Shown here: positions 36,345 through 45,564 of the stretch, in pieces
How positions within the stretch are numbered: the first letter of the stretch is position 1
How the letters are laid out: every line of letters begins with the position of its first letter
Source of the DNA: Vogesella sp. LIG4
GTDB lineage: Bacteria > Pseudomonadota > Gammaproteobacteria > Burkholderiales > Chromobacteriaceae
Direction of reading: 5' to 3'
NCBI RefSeq assembly: GCF_900090205.1
Contig: NZ_LT607802.1
Coordinates: forward strand, 34,622-98,621
Length of the DNA: 64,000 bases
Notes under the pieces: model-generated
The model's input: only the letters and a program-made list of their open reading frames with translations
Databases searched by the model: none
Told to the model about the DNA's origin: nothing
Made by a program: the position numbers and the translations under genes

Positions 36345-36908
36345 ATGAAAACCGCTCAGGAACTCCGCGCTGGTAACGTATTCATGGTAGGTAGCGACCC
36401 GATGGTCGTGCAGAAAGCCGAATTCTCCAAATCCGGCCGCAACTCCTCCGTTGTCAAAATGAAGATGAAGAACCTGCTGACCGGTTCGGCTTCCGAAGCC
36501 GTTTACCGTGCAGACGACAAGTTCGACGTTGTGGTACTGGAAAAGCGCGAGTGCACCTACTCCTACTTCGCCGACCCGATGTACGTGTTCATGGACACCG
36601 AGTTCAACCAGTACGAAGTTGAAGCCGAGAACATGGAAGAAGTTGTGCCGTTCATCATCGACGGCATGGAAGACAAGTGCGAAGTGACCTTCTACAACGG
36701 CAAGGCCATCTCCGTTGAACTGCCGACCACCGTGGTACGCGAAGTGGAATACACCGAGCCGGCCGTACGTGGCGACACCTCCGGCAAGGTACTGAAGCCG
36801 GCACGCATCAAGGGCACCACCCTGGAAATCCCGGTTCCGGCCTTCGTTGAAATCGGCAACCTGATCGAAATCGACACCCGCACCAACGAATTCAAGAAGC
36901 GCGCCTGA
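36345..36908 (+). CDS. efp: elongation factor P
   Basis: 187 residues, full length. It binds ribosomes stalled at consecutive prolines. The modification loop KSGRNSS carries Arg32, the residue EarP rhamnosylates, instead of the lysine of E. coli EF-P. Codon choice differs from neighbours, with more GAA, GTT and TCC, as expected of a highly expressed gene. TACAAT at 36279-36284 inside the end of earP may be its -10, and CGGGTTT/AAACCCG makes a leader hairpin. A strong terminator follows. Confidence 0.98.
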   Translation: MKTAQELRAGNVFMVGSDPMVVQKAEFSKSGRNSSVVKMKMKNLLTGSASEAVYRADDKFDVVVLEKRECTYSYFADPMYVFMDTEFNQYEVEAENMEEVVPFIIDGMEDKCEVTFYNGKAISVELPTTVVREVEYTEPAVRGDTSGKVLKPARIKGTTLEIPVPAFVEIGNLIEIDTRTNEFKKRA

Positions 36909-36925
36909 TCGCCCGCCTCTGTTAG

Positions 36926-36960
36926 AAAAACCGGCAGCCCTGCGCTGCCGGTTTTTTTTT
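36926..36960 (+). terminator. rho-independent terminator of efp
   Basis: CCGGCAGC (36931-36938) pairs with GCTGCCGG (36944-36951), with A-run before and a nine-T run after. Confidence 0.85.
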
Positions 36961-37017
36961 GTACCACCGCTGCGGCCAACCTTGCCGGCGCCTGCCATTG
37001 CCGGTAACATGCGCCGG

Positions 37018-37186
37018 TCCTGAGGGAGTAGCCGACCCGCGAGAAAGCGGGGGTCTGCGTCAACATACTTGGCGGTTCCGCCATGGCGCAGACGACACAC
37101 TGTCTGGCAAGACTCATGATTCGTTGTGACCGGCGGGGGCTGCGTCATGGCGGGTCATGCGTCGCGTGCAGCCCCCTCGGAGTCAT
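37018..37186 (+). promoter_or_regulatory. yybP-ykoY (Mn2+) riboswitch with expression platform
   Basis: The conserved aptamer words are present in order: GAGGGAGTAGCC (from 37022), GTCAACATACTTGG (from 37058) and CTGGCAAGACTCATG (from 37103). Behind it, GGGGGCTGC (about 37136) can pair with GCAGCCCCC (about 37168), ending just before the GGAG of the gene. So ligand binding probably frees the ribosome-binding site. This aptamer class senses Mn2+ and the following gene is a Mn2+ exporter family, which fits. Confidence 0.9.
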
Positions 37187-37187
37187 C

Positions 37188-37748
37188 ATGCTTTCCCAAG
37201 CCTTCCTGCTGTCCACCGGCGTTGTCGCCCTGGCCGAAATCGGCGACAAGACCCAACTGCTCGCCCTGTTGCTGGCCACCCGCTTCAAGAAACCGGTGCC
37301 CATCATTGCCGGCATTTTCGTCTCCACCATCTTCAACCACTTTGCCGCCGCCTGGCTGGGGCAGTACGCCAGTGGCTTCCTCAATACGCAGGTGCTGAAG
37401 TGGCTGCTGGCCGCCTCCTTCGTCGGCATGGCGATCTGGATGCTGATTCCGGACAAGCTGGACGATGACACCCGCCTGCGCAACAAGCTGGGCGTATTCG
37501 GCGCCACCGTGGTGGCCTTCTTCATGGCCGAGATGGGCGACAAGACCCAGATCGCCACCATGGCGCTGTCCGCCCGCTACCACGACACGCTGTCGGTGGT
37601 GATGGGCACCACGCTGGGCATGATGATCGCCAACGTGCCGGCCGTGCTGCTGGGCGAGGTGGCCACCCGCAAGCTGCCCATCGCGCTGGTACACCGCGTG
37701 GCCTCGGTACTGTTCCTGGTGATTGGCGCGCTGACGCTGATGATCTGA
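37188..37748 (+). CDS. TMEM165/GDT1 (UPF0016) family manganese exporter
   Basis: 186 residues, six-helix inner-membrane protein with the duplicated signature E-x-GDKTQ: LAEIGDKTQLLALLLATRF and MAEMGDKTQIATMALSARY. Bacterial members (MneA in Vibrio) export Mn2+. The ATG at 37188 follows GGAG and lies directly behind the riboswitch; the frame stays open upstream only through the aptamer. Expression should rise with Mn2+. Confidence 0.93.
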   Translation: MLSQAFLLSTGVVALAEIGDKTQLLALLLATRFKKPVPIIAGIFVSTIFNHFAAAWLGQYASGFLNTQVLKWLLAASFVGMAIWMLIPDKLDDDTRLRNKLGVFGATVVAFFMAEMGDKTQIATMALSARYHDTLSVVMGTTLGMMIANVPAVLLGEVATRKLPIALVHRVASVLFLVIGALTLMI

Positions 37749-37770
37749 TGCCGGCGGTTTGCTAGATAAA

Positions 37771-37795
37771 ACAAGGGCCCCGACGGGGCCCTTGT
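37771..37795. terminator. bidirectional terminator
   Basis: ACAAGGGCCCC, GAC, GGGGCCCTTGT: 11-bp perfect stem between convergent genes. Confidence 0.8.
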
Positions 37796-37809
37796 GCTTG
37801 CTGCAGCGC

Positions 37810-39621
37810 CTACTTCGCCCTGCCGCTGTCTTCCAGCATCACCATCGGGTCAAAGCCGACGCGCAGCGCACCCCAGTGGCGGCTGTTCAGGAAGATGGGC
37901 AGCGCAATTTCCGACAGCACTTCGCCGGTGTCGCGGGTGTAGGTCTGCAGCAGGAAAGGCTGCTGGTTGCGCGCCGACTTGATGCCGGTGGGGTCGTTGA
38001 ACATGCGCTTGTCGCGGCTATTCACCAGGTCGGTGGCGGCATCGCCGCTTAGCGGCTTGGAGTAGAAACTGTTGTGGGTGGGTGCATAGCCGTTGTTGTC
38101 CACCATCACGCAGAAACGGCCGCCGCGCACCTGCTGCACCACGCGGTCGTACAGCTGCTGCAGGGTCTTTTCCAGCTTGGTGTCGTAACTGGTGTGATAT
38201 TTCGGCGGCTGGGTGCCGGCTATCGGCTGGTAGCGCTGGTCGAACACATCGCTGCCTTCCTTGCCGGCGGTCAGCAGCATGCCCTGCAGCTGGTCGCGCG
38301 CCTTCTTGGCTACGGCAATGGATTCGTCCAGCACGCCTTCGCCCAGCACGAAGCGCGCCACCAGCTCCTGCACTTCCTCCGCCGCGCGCGACAGCTCCAC
38401 CGAAACGTCCTCGGACACTTTCAGGCTGCTGGACACGCCCTGGCTCAGAGTGTGGATCTCCCCCACGTTGGCGGTGATCTGCTGGTTGGCACTGGCAAAG
38501 TCGTTCATGGTGCTGGCGATCTGCGTCATGCTGTGCGCGGTGGTTTCGAAGTCGCCCATCATGCGGCCGAAATGCTGCGAGGAACGGTTCACCACTTCGC
38601 GCGCCAGCGAGGTGTCGCCGGTAATCAGGTTGGTTTCGTCCTTGGTGTTCTTCACCAGGCCCAGCATGCCGTCGATATTGCCGGAGATTTCGTCGGTGGC
38701 CACCTTCACCCGCTCGGCCAGCTTGCGCACCTCGTCGGCCACCACGGCAAAGCCGCGGCCAGCCTCGCCGGCACGCGCCGCCTCGATGGCGGCATTCAGC
38801 GCCAGCAGGTTGGTCTGCTCGGACACTTCCTTGATCAGGTCGACAATGGCCTTGATGCTGGCCGAACGACTGGACAGCTCGTCCACCGTCATATTGAACT
38901 GCCCCACCCGCTCGCTGACGCTGCCGATACGGCTGGCGGCATCCTGCAGCTCGGCGTAGGAGGCGCGCGCGATATCCAGGTTGCTGAGGGTGGTCTGCGA
39001 AATCTGCTGCGTGTCGGCGGATACCTGGGTAACGCCGCTGCTGGAGCGCTCGCTGGCCACGCTCACCTGGCTGGCGAGGCTGGCCTGCTGGCCGGCGCTT
39101 TCCACCGATTCGTGGATGGTCTTGCGGGTGCGCGCGGAATCCATGGCAATGCGCATGGTCATGGTGCGCACATTGCTGATGATCTCCCGCATTTTCTTCA
39201 GGAATTCGTTGTAGGACTGCGAAAGGTCGCGAATCTCGTCGTGGGTGATGGTGGGAATCTCGCGCGACAGGTCGCCTTCGCCGGCGCCGATCTCGCGGAA
39301 GATGCTGATGATCATGTTCAGCGGCCGCACGATGAGGAAGCGCAGGTACCACACCATGAAGGCGATGAACAGCAAGGACACGCCCCAGATGACGAAGGAC
39401 CACAGGATGGTGCGATCCAGCAGCGCGTGAATCTGCGCCAGCCCGGCACTGGTGATGCTCTGGCTGCCCACCAGGGCGCGGATGTCGTTCAGCGCAAAGT
39501 AGACGTAGGCGATCAGCACGAGCTGGAACAGGCTGATGAAAAAGAATGCGCACAGTTTCTTGGTCAGAGAGTTCCAGAAGGTTCTCTCTATCAGGTCGTA
39601 GCTCTTCCAGAACCAGTCCAT
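37810..39621 (-). CDS. methyl-accepting chemotaxis protein with C-terminal sensor domain
   Basis: 603 residues. TM1 (about 24-43) and TM2 (73-92) enclose only about 30 periplasmic residues, too few for a ligand domain. HAMP follows, then the signalling domain with the hairpin tip [39 protein letters not shown]. After it, residues about 440-600 form a globular domain ([59 protein letters not shown]) resembling a cytoplasmic Cache-like sensor. Input is thus probably internal. AGGAGA precedes the ATG. Confidence 0.92.
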   Translation of the reverse strand: MDWFWKSYDLIERTFWNSLTKKLCAFFFISLFQLVLIAYVYFALNDIRALVGSQSITSAGLAQIHALLDRTILWSFVIWGVSLLFIAFMVWYLRFLIVRPLNMIISIFREIGAGEGDLSREIPTITHDEIRDLSQSYNEFLKKMREIISNVRTMTMRIAMDSARTRKTIHESVESAGQQASLASQVSVASERSSSGVTQVSADTQQISQTTLSNLDIARASYAELQDAASRIGSVSERVGQFNMTVDELSSRSASIKAIVDLIKEVSEQTNLLALNAAIEAARAGEAGRGFAVVADEVRKLAERVKVATDEISGNIDGMLGLVKNTKDETNLITGDTSLAREVVNRSSQHFGRMMGDFETTAHSMTQIASTMNDFASANQQITANVGEIHTLSQGVSSSLKVSEDVSVELSRAAEEVQELVARFVLGEGVLDESIAVAKKARDQLQGMLLTAGKEGSDVFDQRYQPIAGTQPPKYHTSYDTKLEKTLQQLYDRVVQQVRGGRFCVMVDNNGYAPTHNSFYSKPLSGDAATDLVNSRDKRMFNDPTGIKSARNQQPFLLQTYTRDTGEVLSEIALPIFLNSRHWGALRVGFDPMVMLEDSGRAK

Positions 39622-39733
39622 GTGTGTCTTCTCCTGTGATTTATTGTTCTACCCGGTGCAGCGGGAGCCAGCGTAGATAATCGATGGTATCGATAAATTC
39701 TGGCAGTGACTATTCGACCTTGGTTGATAGTAA

Positions 39734-40333
39734 TCAAGCTTCCTGCGATCTGCGCCACACCATCCAGTGCTCGCCATCGCCGAACACCGGCAGGCTGCCA
39801 AGCGGCTTCAGCTGGCGCTCCAGCACGAAGTACCGCCCCAGCAGCGCCTGCAAAGCGGCGGGTGCGATGGTGTAAGGCGGCCCGCCGCGTTTGTCTCCGA
39901 GATAAAAATAGCCCGCCAGCACCGCGCCGGCCGGCAAGATAGCGGCCATGCGCGCCGCGTACGCCTCGCGCATGCGCGGCGGCAGTGCGCACAGGAAGGC
40001 GCGCTCGTACACCCAGTCCCACGGGCCGTCGGTGGCGGCGGAGAAGAAATCGGCCTGCTGGATGAGGTGGGCAAGCTCGGGGTGCAGCTCGCGGGCGCGC
40101 GCCACGGCCGGTGCACTGAAATCCACCGCCAGCACCTGGCAGCCCTGCTGCGCCAGTGCGGCGACTTCGTAGGCAGAGCCGCAGCCCGGCACCAGTACGC
40201 GGCGGCTGCCCGCCTGCAGCAGCCGGCCTGCCTCGTCGGCAAAGCTGCCGGGCAGCCCGGCGGTATCCCACGGTGTGCTGTGCTGTTGGTAGCGCTGGTC
40301 CCAGAACCCTGCGTCGCCGCTGTCTGCCGTCAT
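39734..40333 (-). CDS. TPMT-family SAM-dependent methyltransferase
   Basis: 199 residues. FWDQRYQQHSTPWDTAGLP and the SAM motif VLVPGCGSAYEVAALAQQG, then VYERAFLCALPPRMR, match the thiopurine/thiol/chalcogen methyltransferase family. Bacterial members may detoxify Se, Te or thiols. I start at MTADSGDAGFW rather than 18 codons upstream. Confidence 0.88.
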   Translation of the reverse strand: MTADSGDAGFWDQRYQQHSTPWDTAGLPGSFADEAGRLLQAGSRRVLVPGCGSAYEVAALAQQGCQVLAVDFSAPAVARARELHPELAHLIQQADFFSAATDGPWDWVYERAFLCALPPRMREAYAARMAAILPAGAVLAGYFYLGDKRGGPPYTIAPAALQALLGRYFVLERQLKPLGSLPVFGDGEHWMVWRRSQEA

Positions 40334-40419
40334 GCTGTCTGCCCTGTCATGCCTATTCCGATGGCCTGAACATAGCAGCGCACCCATCCTGCGGCAATGC
40401 GATTGTCAATCAGCGTCAG

Positions 40420-40821
40420 CTAGCGGGTGGCCTGCAGAAACTCGCGCAAGGCCTGCGGCCAACCTTCGTCCGACACCAGCAGCGCGCAGCGGTGGCCATC
40501 CAGGGTCAGCGGCACTTCGCGGCGCTCGCCCTGCTGCTGCGGCAGGGACATCTGCAGCAGGCGGCCGTCGTGCAGTTGCAGCTCGGCGTATTCGCCCTGT
40601 GCGCCATCTTCGATGCGCAGATGGCCGCCGGCCATCCTGGCCAGCGCCTGCCACACCCGGCGGCGTGGCAATGCAGCCCACACCCGTGCCTTGTGCCCGG
40701 CGTCCAGCTCGTACCAGCAGCTGATTTCGGTGAAAGTGCGCGCGCAGCCCTGGCATACGTCGTCACCGATGGCGGTGGAACATACGCCGATGCACGGGGT
40801 TTCTGCGGTGGGCTGCGGCAT
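40420..40821 (-). CDS. DUF1289 domain protein
   Basis: 133 residues. The N-terminal CIGVCSTAIGDDVCQGCARTFTEISCW has the four-cysteine DUF1289 pattern (CxxxC...CxxC), probably a small metal-binding module. The C-terminal part (HLRIEDGAQGEYAELQLHDG) is unassigned. The start MPQPTAETPCIGVC is the family-like one. Confidence 0.8.
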   Translation of the reverse strand: MPQPTAETPCIGVCSTAIGDDVCQGCARTFTEISCWYELDAGHKARVWAALPRRRVWQALARMAGGHLRIEDGAQGEYAELQLHDGRLLQMSLPQQQGERREVPLTLDGHRCALLVSDEGWPQALREFLQATR

Positions 40822-40893
40822 GGAGAACCTGTGAAATGAAAGGGAGCGCCGCAGTGTAACGTCTGCGTACACGATGGCAAGTCCGGTGCAGTG

Positions 40894-41754
40894 CTACCAG
40901 CGACCGGAGGCGCCGCCACCGCCAAAACCGCCGCCACCACCACCAAAGCCACCGCCTCCCCCGCCGCCGCCGCGGCCTCCACCGAAGCCGCCGCCAAAAC
41001 CGCCACGGCCCGGGCCGCCGCGCCCCGGGCGCAACAGCAGGGTAAGGAGGAACACCACCGCGCCGGCCAGCAGCGACTGCCATACCCAGCCCAGCTGGTA
41101 CCACAGCATGGCACCGGCAGCCGCGCCGCTGCCGAGGGCGCCCAGCCAGCGGCCCAGCATCTGCCGCATGCCCTGGCCGAGGATGGTGGCGAACACCAGC
41201 ACGAAGGGCAGGAAGGTCCAGCTGTCATCGGCATTGCCGCCAGGGTTGGCCGCAGGCGGCGGCAAGGGCTCACCGTTGATCACGCCGATGATGCGCGTCA
41301 CCCCGGCATCCACAGCGCCATAGAAGTCGCCCTGCTTCAGGCGCGGCACCATGATCTCGCTGATGATGCGCTTGCAGGTGGCGTCGTTAAGCGCGCCTTC
41401 CAGCCCGTAGCCCACCTCGATGCGCAGCGCGTGGTCATCCTTGGCGATCAGCAGCAGTGCGCCGTCGTCCACCTTCTTGCGCCCCAGCTTCCACTGTTCC
41501 ACCACGCGCAGCGAGTACTGCTCGATGGCTTCGCCGCCGGTGGTGGGCACGATCAGCAGCGCCAGCTGGCTGCCCTTGGCCTGCTCCAGCGCCTGCAGTT
41601 TCTGTTCCAGTGCCGCCTGCTGCTGGCTGTTCAGGCTCGCGGTGAGGTCGGTAACGCGGGCATGCAGCTCCGGCACCGCCAGCTGCGCCAGCGCCAGGCA
41701 GCTTGCCAGTGTCAACCACAGCGCCAGCAGGCCGTGTCGCAGTACGCGGCTCAT
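40894..41754 (-). CDS. TPM-domain (YgcG-family) membrane protein
   Basis: 286 residues. Signal peptide, periplasmic TPM domain (about 25-160: VTDLTASLNSQQQAALEQKLQALE, DDGALLLIAKDDHALRIEVGYGLEG), TM segments near 185-245, and a nearly pure Gly/Phe/Arg tail (GGFGGGFGGGRGGGGGGGG). Such proteins nearly always sit next to lemA. Its ATG overlaps the lemA stop by 3 nt, so translation is coupled. Function is not settled; roles in membrane-protein quality control have been proposed. Confidence 0.88.
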   Translation of the reverse strand: MSRVLRHGLLALWLTLASCLALAQLAVPELHARVTDLTASLNSQQQAALEQKLQALEQAKGSQLALLIVPTTGGEAIEQYSLRVVEQWKLGRKKVDDGALLLIAKDDHALRIEVGYGLEGALNDATCKRIISEIMVPRLKQGDFYGAVDAGVTRIIGVINGEPLPPPAANPGGNADDSWTFLPFVLVFATILGQGMRQMLGRWLGALGSGAAAGAMLWYQLGWVWQSLLAGAVVFLLTLLLRPGRGGPGRGGFGGGFGGGRGGGGGGGGFGGGGGGFGGGGASGRW

Positions 41755-42347
41755 TGCGCGGCCGAGGCGGAGAAGTCGACACGCGGCGGCGTGGCCAGCG
41801 CCTTTTCGTTATCGACGGTGAAGTTGGGCTTCACCGCGAAGCCGAACATCCGCGCGGTAAGGTTGGACGGGAAGCTGCGCACCGTCACGTTGAACTCCTG
41901 CACCGACTGGATATAACGGTTGCGCGCCACGGTGATGCGGTTCTCGGTGCCTTCCAGCTGCGCCTGCAGGTCGCGAAAGCCGGCATCGGCCTTCAGCTGC
42001 GGGTAGTTCTCGGACACCACCATCAGCCGCGACAGCGCGCCACCCAGCTGCGCCTGCGCGCTCTGGAACTGCGCCAGCGCCTGCGGGTTGGCCGCAAGCT
42101 CCGGGGTGACCTGCAGGCTGCCTACCCGGGCACGCGCGGCAGTAACCTGCTGCAGCACGGTCTGCTCGTGAATGGCATAGCCTTTCACGGTATTCACCAG
42201 GTTGGGCACCAGGTCGGCACGGCGCTGGTACTGGTTCAGCACCTCGGACCAGCTGGCCTTGATCTGTTCGTCACCGGCCTGCAGGCTGTTGTAGCCGCAA
42301 CCGGACAGGCTGCCGACCAGCAGCAGCGAAAGCACGAGTTTGCGCAT
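41751..42347 (-). CDS. lemA: LemA family lipoprotein-like membrane protein
   Basis: 198 residues. N-terminal signal with a lipobox (GSLSGC, Cys17), then the LemA helical core: ASWSEVLNQYQRRADLVPNLVNTVKGYAIHEQTVL and RNRYIQSVQEFNVTVRSFPSNLTARMFGF. It probably partners the TPM protein encoded directly downstream. Confidence 0.92.
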   Translation of the reverse strand: MRKLVLSLLLVGSLSGCGYNSLQAGDEQIKASWSEVLNQYQRRADLVPNLVNTVKGYAIHEQTVLQQVTAARARVGSLQVTPELAANPQALAQFQSAQAQLGGALSRLMVVSENYPQLKADAGFRDLQAQLEGTENRITVARNRYIQSVQEFNVTVRSFPSNLTARMFGFAVKPNFTVDNEKALATPPRVDFSASAAQ

Positions 42348-42436
42348 GGGGAATCCTCAGGAATGGGAAAAACTGCCGCCTTGCGGCCAACCATCCCACT
42401 ATGCCATCGCCCTGCCCGCCCGGCCAAGCCCGCCGG

Positions 42437-43090
42437 CTACACCCGCAGCAGCGGCCCCACCTTGATCACCGCCTGGGTGCGGCTGGATACCTTGAGCTTG
42501 CGCAGTATCGCCGACACATGCGCCTTCACCGTGCTTTCGGCGATGTTCAGCTCGATGGCCACCACCTTGTTGGACTTGCCGTTCACGATGTAGTCCAGCA
42601 CCGTGCGCTCCTGCTTGGTGAGCAGCGCCAGGCGGCTGGCCAGGTCCTGCAGCTGCTCCGGGTTGCTGGCCGGCGCGCCGGTGTCGCGGTCGGCCAGAGC
42701 CGGCGGCAGGAAGATCTCGCCATCCAGCACCGCGTTCACCGCCTCGCTCATCAGCTCGCGGGAGAAGGATTTGGGAATGAAGCCGGAGGCGCCCACCGAC
42801 ATCACCGATTCCACGGTATGGATGCGCTCGTCGGCGGATACCACGATGAAGGGCAGCGTGGGCGCCTGCTGCCGCAGGCGGGCAAGGCCGGTCAGCCCGT
42901 CCATGCCCGGCATGTTCAGGTCCAGCATGGCCAGTTCGATGGCCGGGTTGGCGCGCACCGCATCCAGCACCGCCTCCAGCCCCTCGCACTCGACGATCTC
43001 GCAGCCCTCGCCCAGCGCGCTGGACACCACCAGCCGCATCGCCTCGCGAAACAGCGGGTGGTCGTCCGCAATCAGTACCGTCGCTTCCAT
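42437..43090 (-). CDS. NarL/LuxR-type response regulator of the alcohol-oxidation island
   Basis: 217 residues. The receiver (1-120) has Asp9/Asp10, phosphoacceptor Asp57 (AMLDLNMPGMDG) and Lys in SGFIPKS; the LuxR HTH (about 150-210) reads LTKQERTVLDYIVNGKSNKVVAIELNIAESTVKAHVSAIL. Comparable regulators (ErbR/AgmR, ExaE, PedR) activate exa/ped genes in Pseudomonas. It lies downstream of the cytochrome and dehydrogenase genes, so it may bind the twin palindromes at 45456-45506; that link is inference. I start at MEATVLIADDHPLF. Confidence 0.9.
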   Translation of the reverse strand: MEATVLIADDHPLFREAMRLVVSSALGEGCEIVECEGLEAVLDAVRANPAIELAMLDLNMPGMDGLTGLARLRQQAPTLPFIVVSADERIHTVESVMSVGASGFIPKSFSRELMSEAVNAVLDGEIFLPPALADRDTGAPASNPEQLQDLASRLALLTKQERTVLDYIVNGKSNKVVAIELNIAESTVKAHVSAILRKLKVSSRTQAVIKVGPLLRV

Positions 43091-43110
43091 GCTGTTACCC
43101 ACACAGTGAG

Positions 43111-43130
43111 AAAACCGGCAGGCGCCGGTT
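43111..43130 (-). terminator. hairpin between the cytochrome c gene and the response regulator gene
   Basis: On the minus strand AACCGGC/GCCGGTT (43130-43124, 43119-43113) is followed by TTTTC. It may end the dehydrogenase-cytochrome transcript or attenuate it before the regulator gene. Confidence 0.55.
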
Positions 43131-43197
43131 GTCGGATTGGTTTGATCGGCCACGCCTGGCGGCGCGGCCCTGCGGGCGCTGGCATATTGCTGGCGGC

Positions 43198-43518
43198 TTA
43201 TTTCAGCCCCAGCACCCAGGTGACGATGGTGCGGATGTCCTCATCCTTCAATTGCGGATGCGGCGGCATGCCGGCCGGGCCCCACACGCCGCTGCCGCCA
43301 TCCTTCACCTTGCGCACCAGCTTGTCCACGGCGCCCTTCTCTCCATCATAACGGTCTGCCACGTCGATGTAAGCGGGGCCGATGATCTTGCGCTGCACGC
43401 TGTGGCAGGCAAAACAGCCGCTTTTCTTGGCCAGGGTTTCGGCGGCGGACGGCTCGGCGCGGGCGATGGCCGGCAGCAGCAGTGCGGCAGCCAGCGCCAG
43501 TTGCATGATTTTGAACAT
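43198..43518 (-). CDS. periplasmic class I cytochrome c (c551/ExaB-position)
   Basis: 106 residues with signal peptide (cleavage after ARA). One haem site CFACH (Cys35, Cys38, His39) and axial Met84 in GPAGMPPHPQ. Its position directly behind the PQQ dehydrogenase gene suggests it is the electron acceptor, as ExaB is for ExaA, though it is shorter and more c551-like. I start at MFKIMQ rather than four codons upstream. Confidence 0.9.
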   Translation of the reverse strand: MFKIMQLALAAALLLPAIARAEPSAAETLAKKSGCFACHSVQRKIIGPAYIDVADRYDGEKGAVDKLVRKVKDGGSGVWGPAGMPPHPQLKDEDIRTIVTWVLGLK

Positions 43519-43573
43519 GATTGCTCCCACGGGCGGCCAGCCACAGCTGCCGCCCCTTGCTATGCGTTGACGA

Positions 43574-45346
43574 TTACTGGCTCAGCTTGAACACCCACAG
43601 GCTGCCGCCCTGGGAGATATTGGTGATGCGCTTGGCGACTTCGCCGCCCCACAGCGGCACCGCGCCGCCCCAGCCGGACACCACCGCCACGTACTGCTGG
43701 CCGTCCATCTCCCAGGTCACCGGGCTGCCGACGATGCCGGAACCGGTCTGGAACTGCCACAGCTGCTTGCCGCTCTGCGCGTCGAACGCCTTCAGGTAGC
43801 CTTCCGGCGTGCCGGTGAACACCAGGTTGCCGGCAGTGGTCATCACGCCAGCCCACAGCGGGGCCGGGTTCTTGTATTCCCACTTGATCTTGCCGGTTTT
43901 CGGGTCCATGGCGCGCAGCACACCGATGTGGTCGTCATACAGCGGCTTGATGGTGAAGCCCGCGCCCAGGTAGGCGCCGCCCTTCTTGTAGCTGATCGGC
44001 TCGTTCCAGATATCCATGCCCCACTCGTTGCTGGGCACGTAGAACAGCTCGGTCTTCGGACTGTAGGCCATCGGCATCCAGTTCTTGCCGCCCAGGAAGG
44101 ACGGCGCGGCGAATACCGGCTTGCCCTTGCCGTCCTCGCCCTGGGTAGCCGGGTCGAACGGGTTGGTCGGGCGGCCTTCGTCGTTGTAGATCGGGCGCTT
44201 GGTCTTGAGGTCGAAGCCCTTGGCCCAGGTGATCTTGGACACGAAGGGGTAGGCGCCCAGCAGGTCGCCGTTGGTGCGGTCGGCCACGAAGAAGAAGCCG
44301 TTGCGGTCGGCCTTGGCGCCGGCCTTGATCACCTTGCCGTCCTTCTTCAGGTCGAAGGGCACGAATTCGTTCACGCCGTCGTAGTCCCAGCCGTCGTGCG
44401 GCGTGGTCTGCAGGTGCCACTTGATCTCGCCGGTGTCCGGGTTCAGCGCCAGGGTGGAGGCGGTGTACAGGTTGTCGCCCTTGCGCGTCCACGAGTTCCA
44501 CGGCGCCGGGTTGCCGGTGCCCATGAAGATGGTGTCGGTTTCCGGGTCGTAGGTGCCGCCCAGCCAGGTGGCGCCGCCGCCGTGCTTCCACTGATCGCCT
44601 TCCCAGCTGGCGTTCAGCTTGCCGGTCATGGTGCTTTCCTTGCCATTGAGCGTGCCCATATGGCCTTCGATCACCGGGCGCGACCATACCAGCTCGCCGG
44701 TCTTGGCGTCGCGCGCCTCCACCTTGCCCACAATGCCGAATTCACCGCCGGATACGCCGGTGATCAGCTTGCCTTTCACCACCATCGGCGCGGCGGTGTA
44801 GGAATAGCCTTCCTTGTACTCGCCCACCTTCTGCGTCCACACCACCTTGCCGGTGTGGCGATCCAGCGCGATCAGCCGCGCGTCCAGGGTGCCGAAGTAC
44901 ACCAGGTCGCCATAGATGGCCATGCCGCGGTTGATCACGTCACAGCACGGCATGATGCCGTCCGGCAGGCGCGCGTTGTATTCCCACAGCTTGCGGCCGG
45001 TGCGGGCATCCACCGCGTAGGCGCGGGAATAGGAGGCGGTAACGTAGATCACCCCGTCGACCACCAGCGGCTGCGCTTCCTGGCCGCGCTGTTTTTCGCC
45101 GCCGAAGGACAGGCTCCACGCCGGCACCAGCTTGGCCACGTTCTTGCTGTTGATCTTGCTCAGCGAACTGAAACGCTGTGCCTGCGGGCCCATGCCATAG
45201 CTCACCACGTCGCCCGGGGTGCGGCTGTCATTGACGATGTCCTGGTCGCTTACCGCGGCGCCGGCCACCGGCGCCAGCAGGGCTGCGGCCAACAGGGATG
45301 ACAGCGCGCTCAGGCGCCAGTACCGCTGTGTCTGGGTGTTTCTCAT
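43574..45346 (-). CDS. PQQ-dependent alcohol dehydrogenase with lanthanide-type active site
   Basis: 590 residues, periplasmic eight-bladed quinoprotein; the signal peptide ends near AGAA (about 31). It oxidises primary alcohols and passes electrons to cytochrome c. The vicinal disulfide pair Cys134-Cys135 ([10 protein letters not shown]) and metal/PQQ ligands Glu202 (GGEFG), Asn279 (GTGNPAPWN) and catalytic Asp321 are present. Two residues on is Asp323 (GWDYDGVNE). This second Asp is the mark of XoxF/PedH-type lanthanide enzymes, where Ca2+ enzymes have Ala, Ser or Thr. AGGAGA sets the start. Substrate range (ethanol versus methanol) cannot be read here. Confidence 0.93.
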   Translation of the reverse strand: MRNTQTQRYWRLSALSSLLAAALLAPVAGAAVSDQDIVNDSRTPGDVVSYGMGPQAQRFSSLSKINSKNVAKLVPAWSLSFGGEKQRGQEAQPLVVDGVIYVTASYSRAYAVDARTGRKLWEYNARLPDGIMPCCDVINRGMAIYGDLVYFGTLDARLIALDRHTGKVVWTQKVGEYKEGYSYTAAPMVVKGKLITGVSGGEFGIVGKVEARDAKTGELVWSRPVIEGHMGTLNGKESTMTGKLNASWEGDQWKHGGGATWLGGTYDPETDTIFMGTGNPAPWNSWTRKGDNLYTASTLALNPDTGEIKWHLQTTPHDGWDYDGVNEFVPFDLKKDGKVIKAGAKADRNGFFFVADRTNGDLLGAYPFVSKITWAKGFDLKTKRPIYNDEGRPTNPFDPATQGEDGKGKPVFAAPSFLGGKNWMPMAYSPKTELFYVPSNEWGMDIWNEPISYKKGGAYLGAGFTIKPLYDDHIGVLRAMDPKTGKIKWEYKNPAPLWAGVMTTAGNLVFTGTPEGYLKAFDAQSGKQLWQFQTGSGIVGSPVTWEMDGQQYVAVVSGWGGAVPLWGGEVAKRITNISQGGSLWVFKLSQ

Positions 45347-45455
45347 CTCGCTCTCCTGATGTTGTAGTGGGTGCCGGTTGCCGGGCGGTCTGGGGCTACC
45401 GCTGCCAGGCGTGGTGGGCACGACTGAATTCTGGAAAGCGAACGCGCTCAGGCCA

Positions 45456-45506
45456 ATTCGACTTAAGTCGCAAATTGCCCGCCACAGCATGCGACTTAAG
45501 TCGAAT
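45456..45506. promoter_or_regulatory. twin 17-bp inverted palindromes between divergent dehydrogenase and ABC operons
   Basis: ATTCGACTTAAGTCGCA (45456-45472) recurs exactly inverted at 45490-45506. Each contains the palindrome CGACTTAAGTCG, centres 33 bp apart, about three helical turns. On the dehydrogenase side the near copy abuts TTGGCC, 17 nt, CAGAAT, a promoter-like pair, so a bound activator would touch the -35. This is a strong candidate operator; the response regulator encoded at 42437 is the natural candidate. Confidence 0.75.
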
Positions 45507-45564
45507 GGACGCTCCCGGTCCGCTGCGCCACGCTGCAGGCAACCACCTTGTGATTGCCGCCACC

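Noticed and set aside
45347..45564. sigma54 promoter for the dehydrogenase
   Set aside because: No GG-N10-GC pair at suitable spacing; a sigma70-like pair beside the palindrome fits better.
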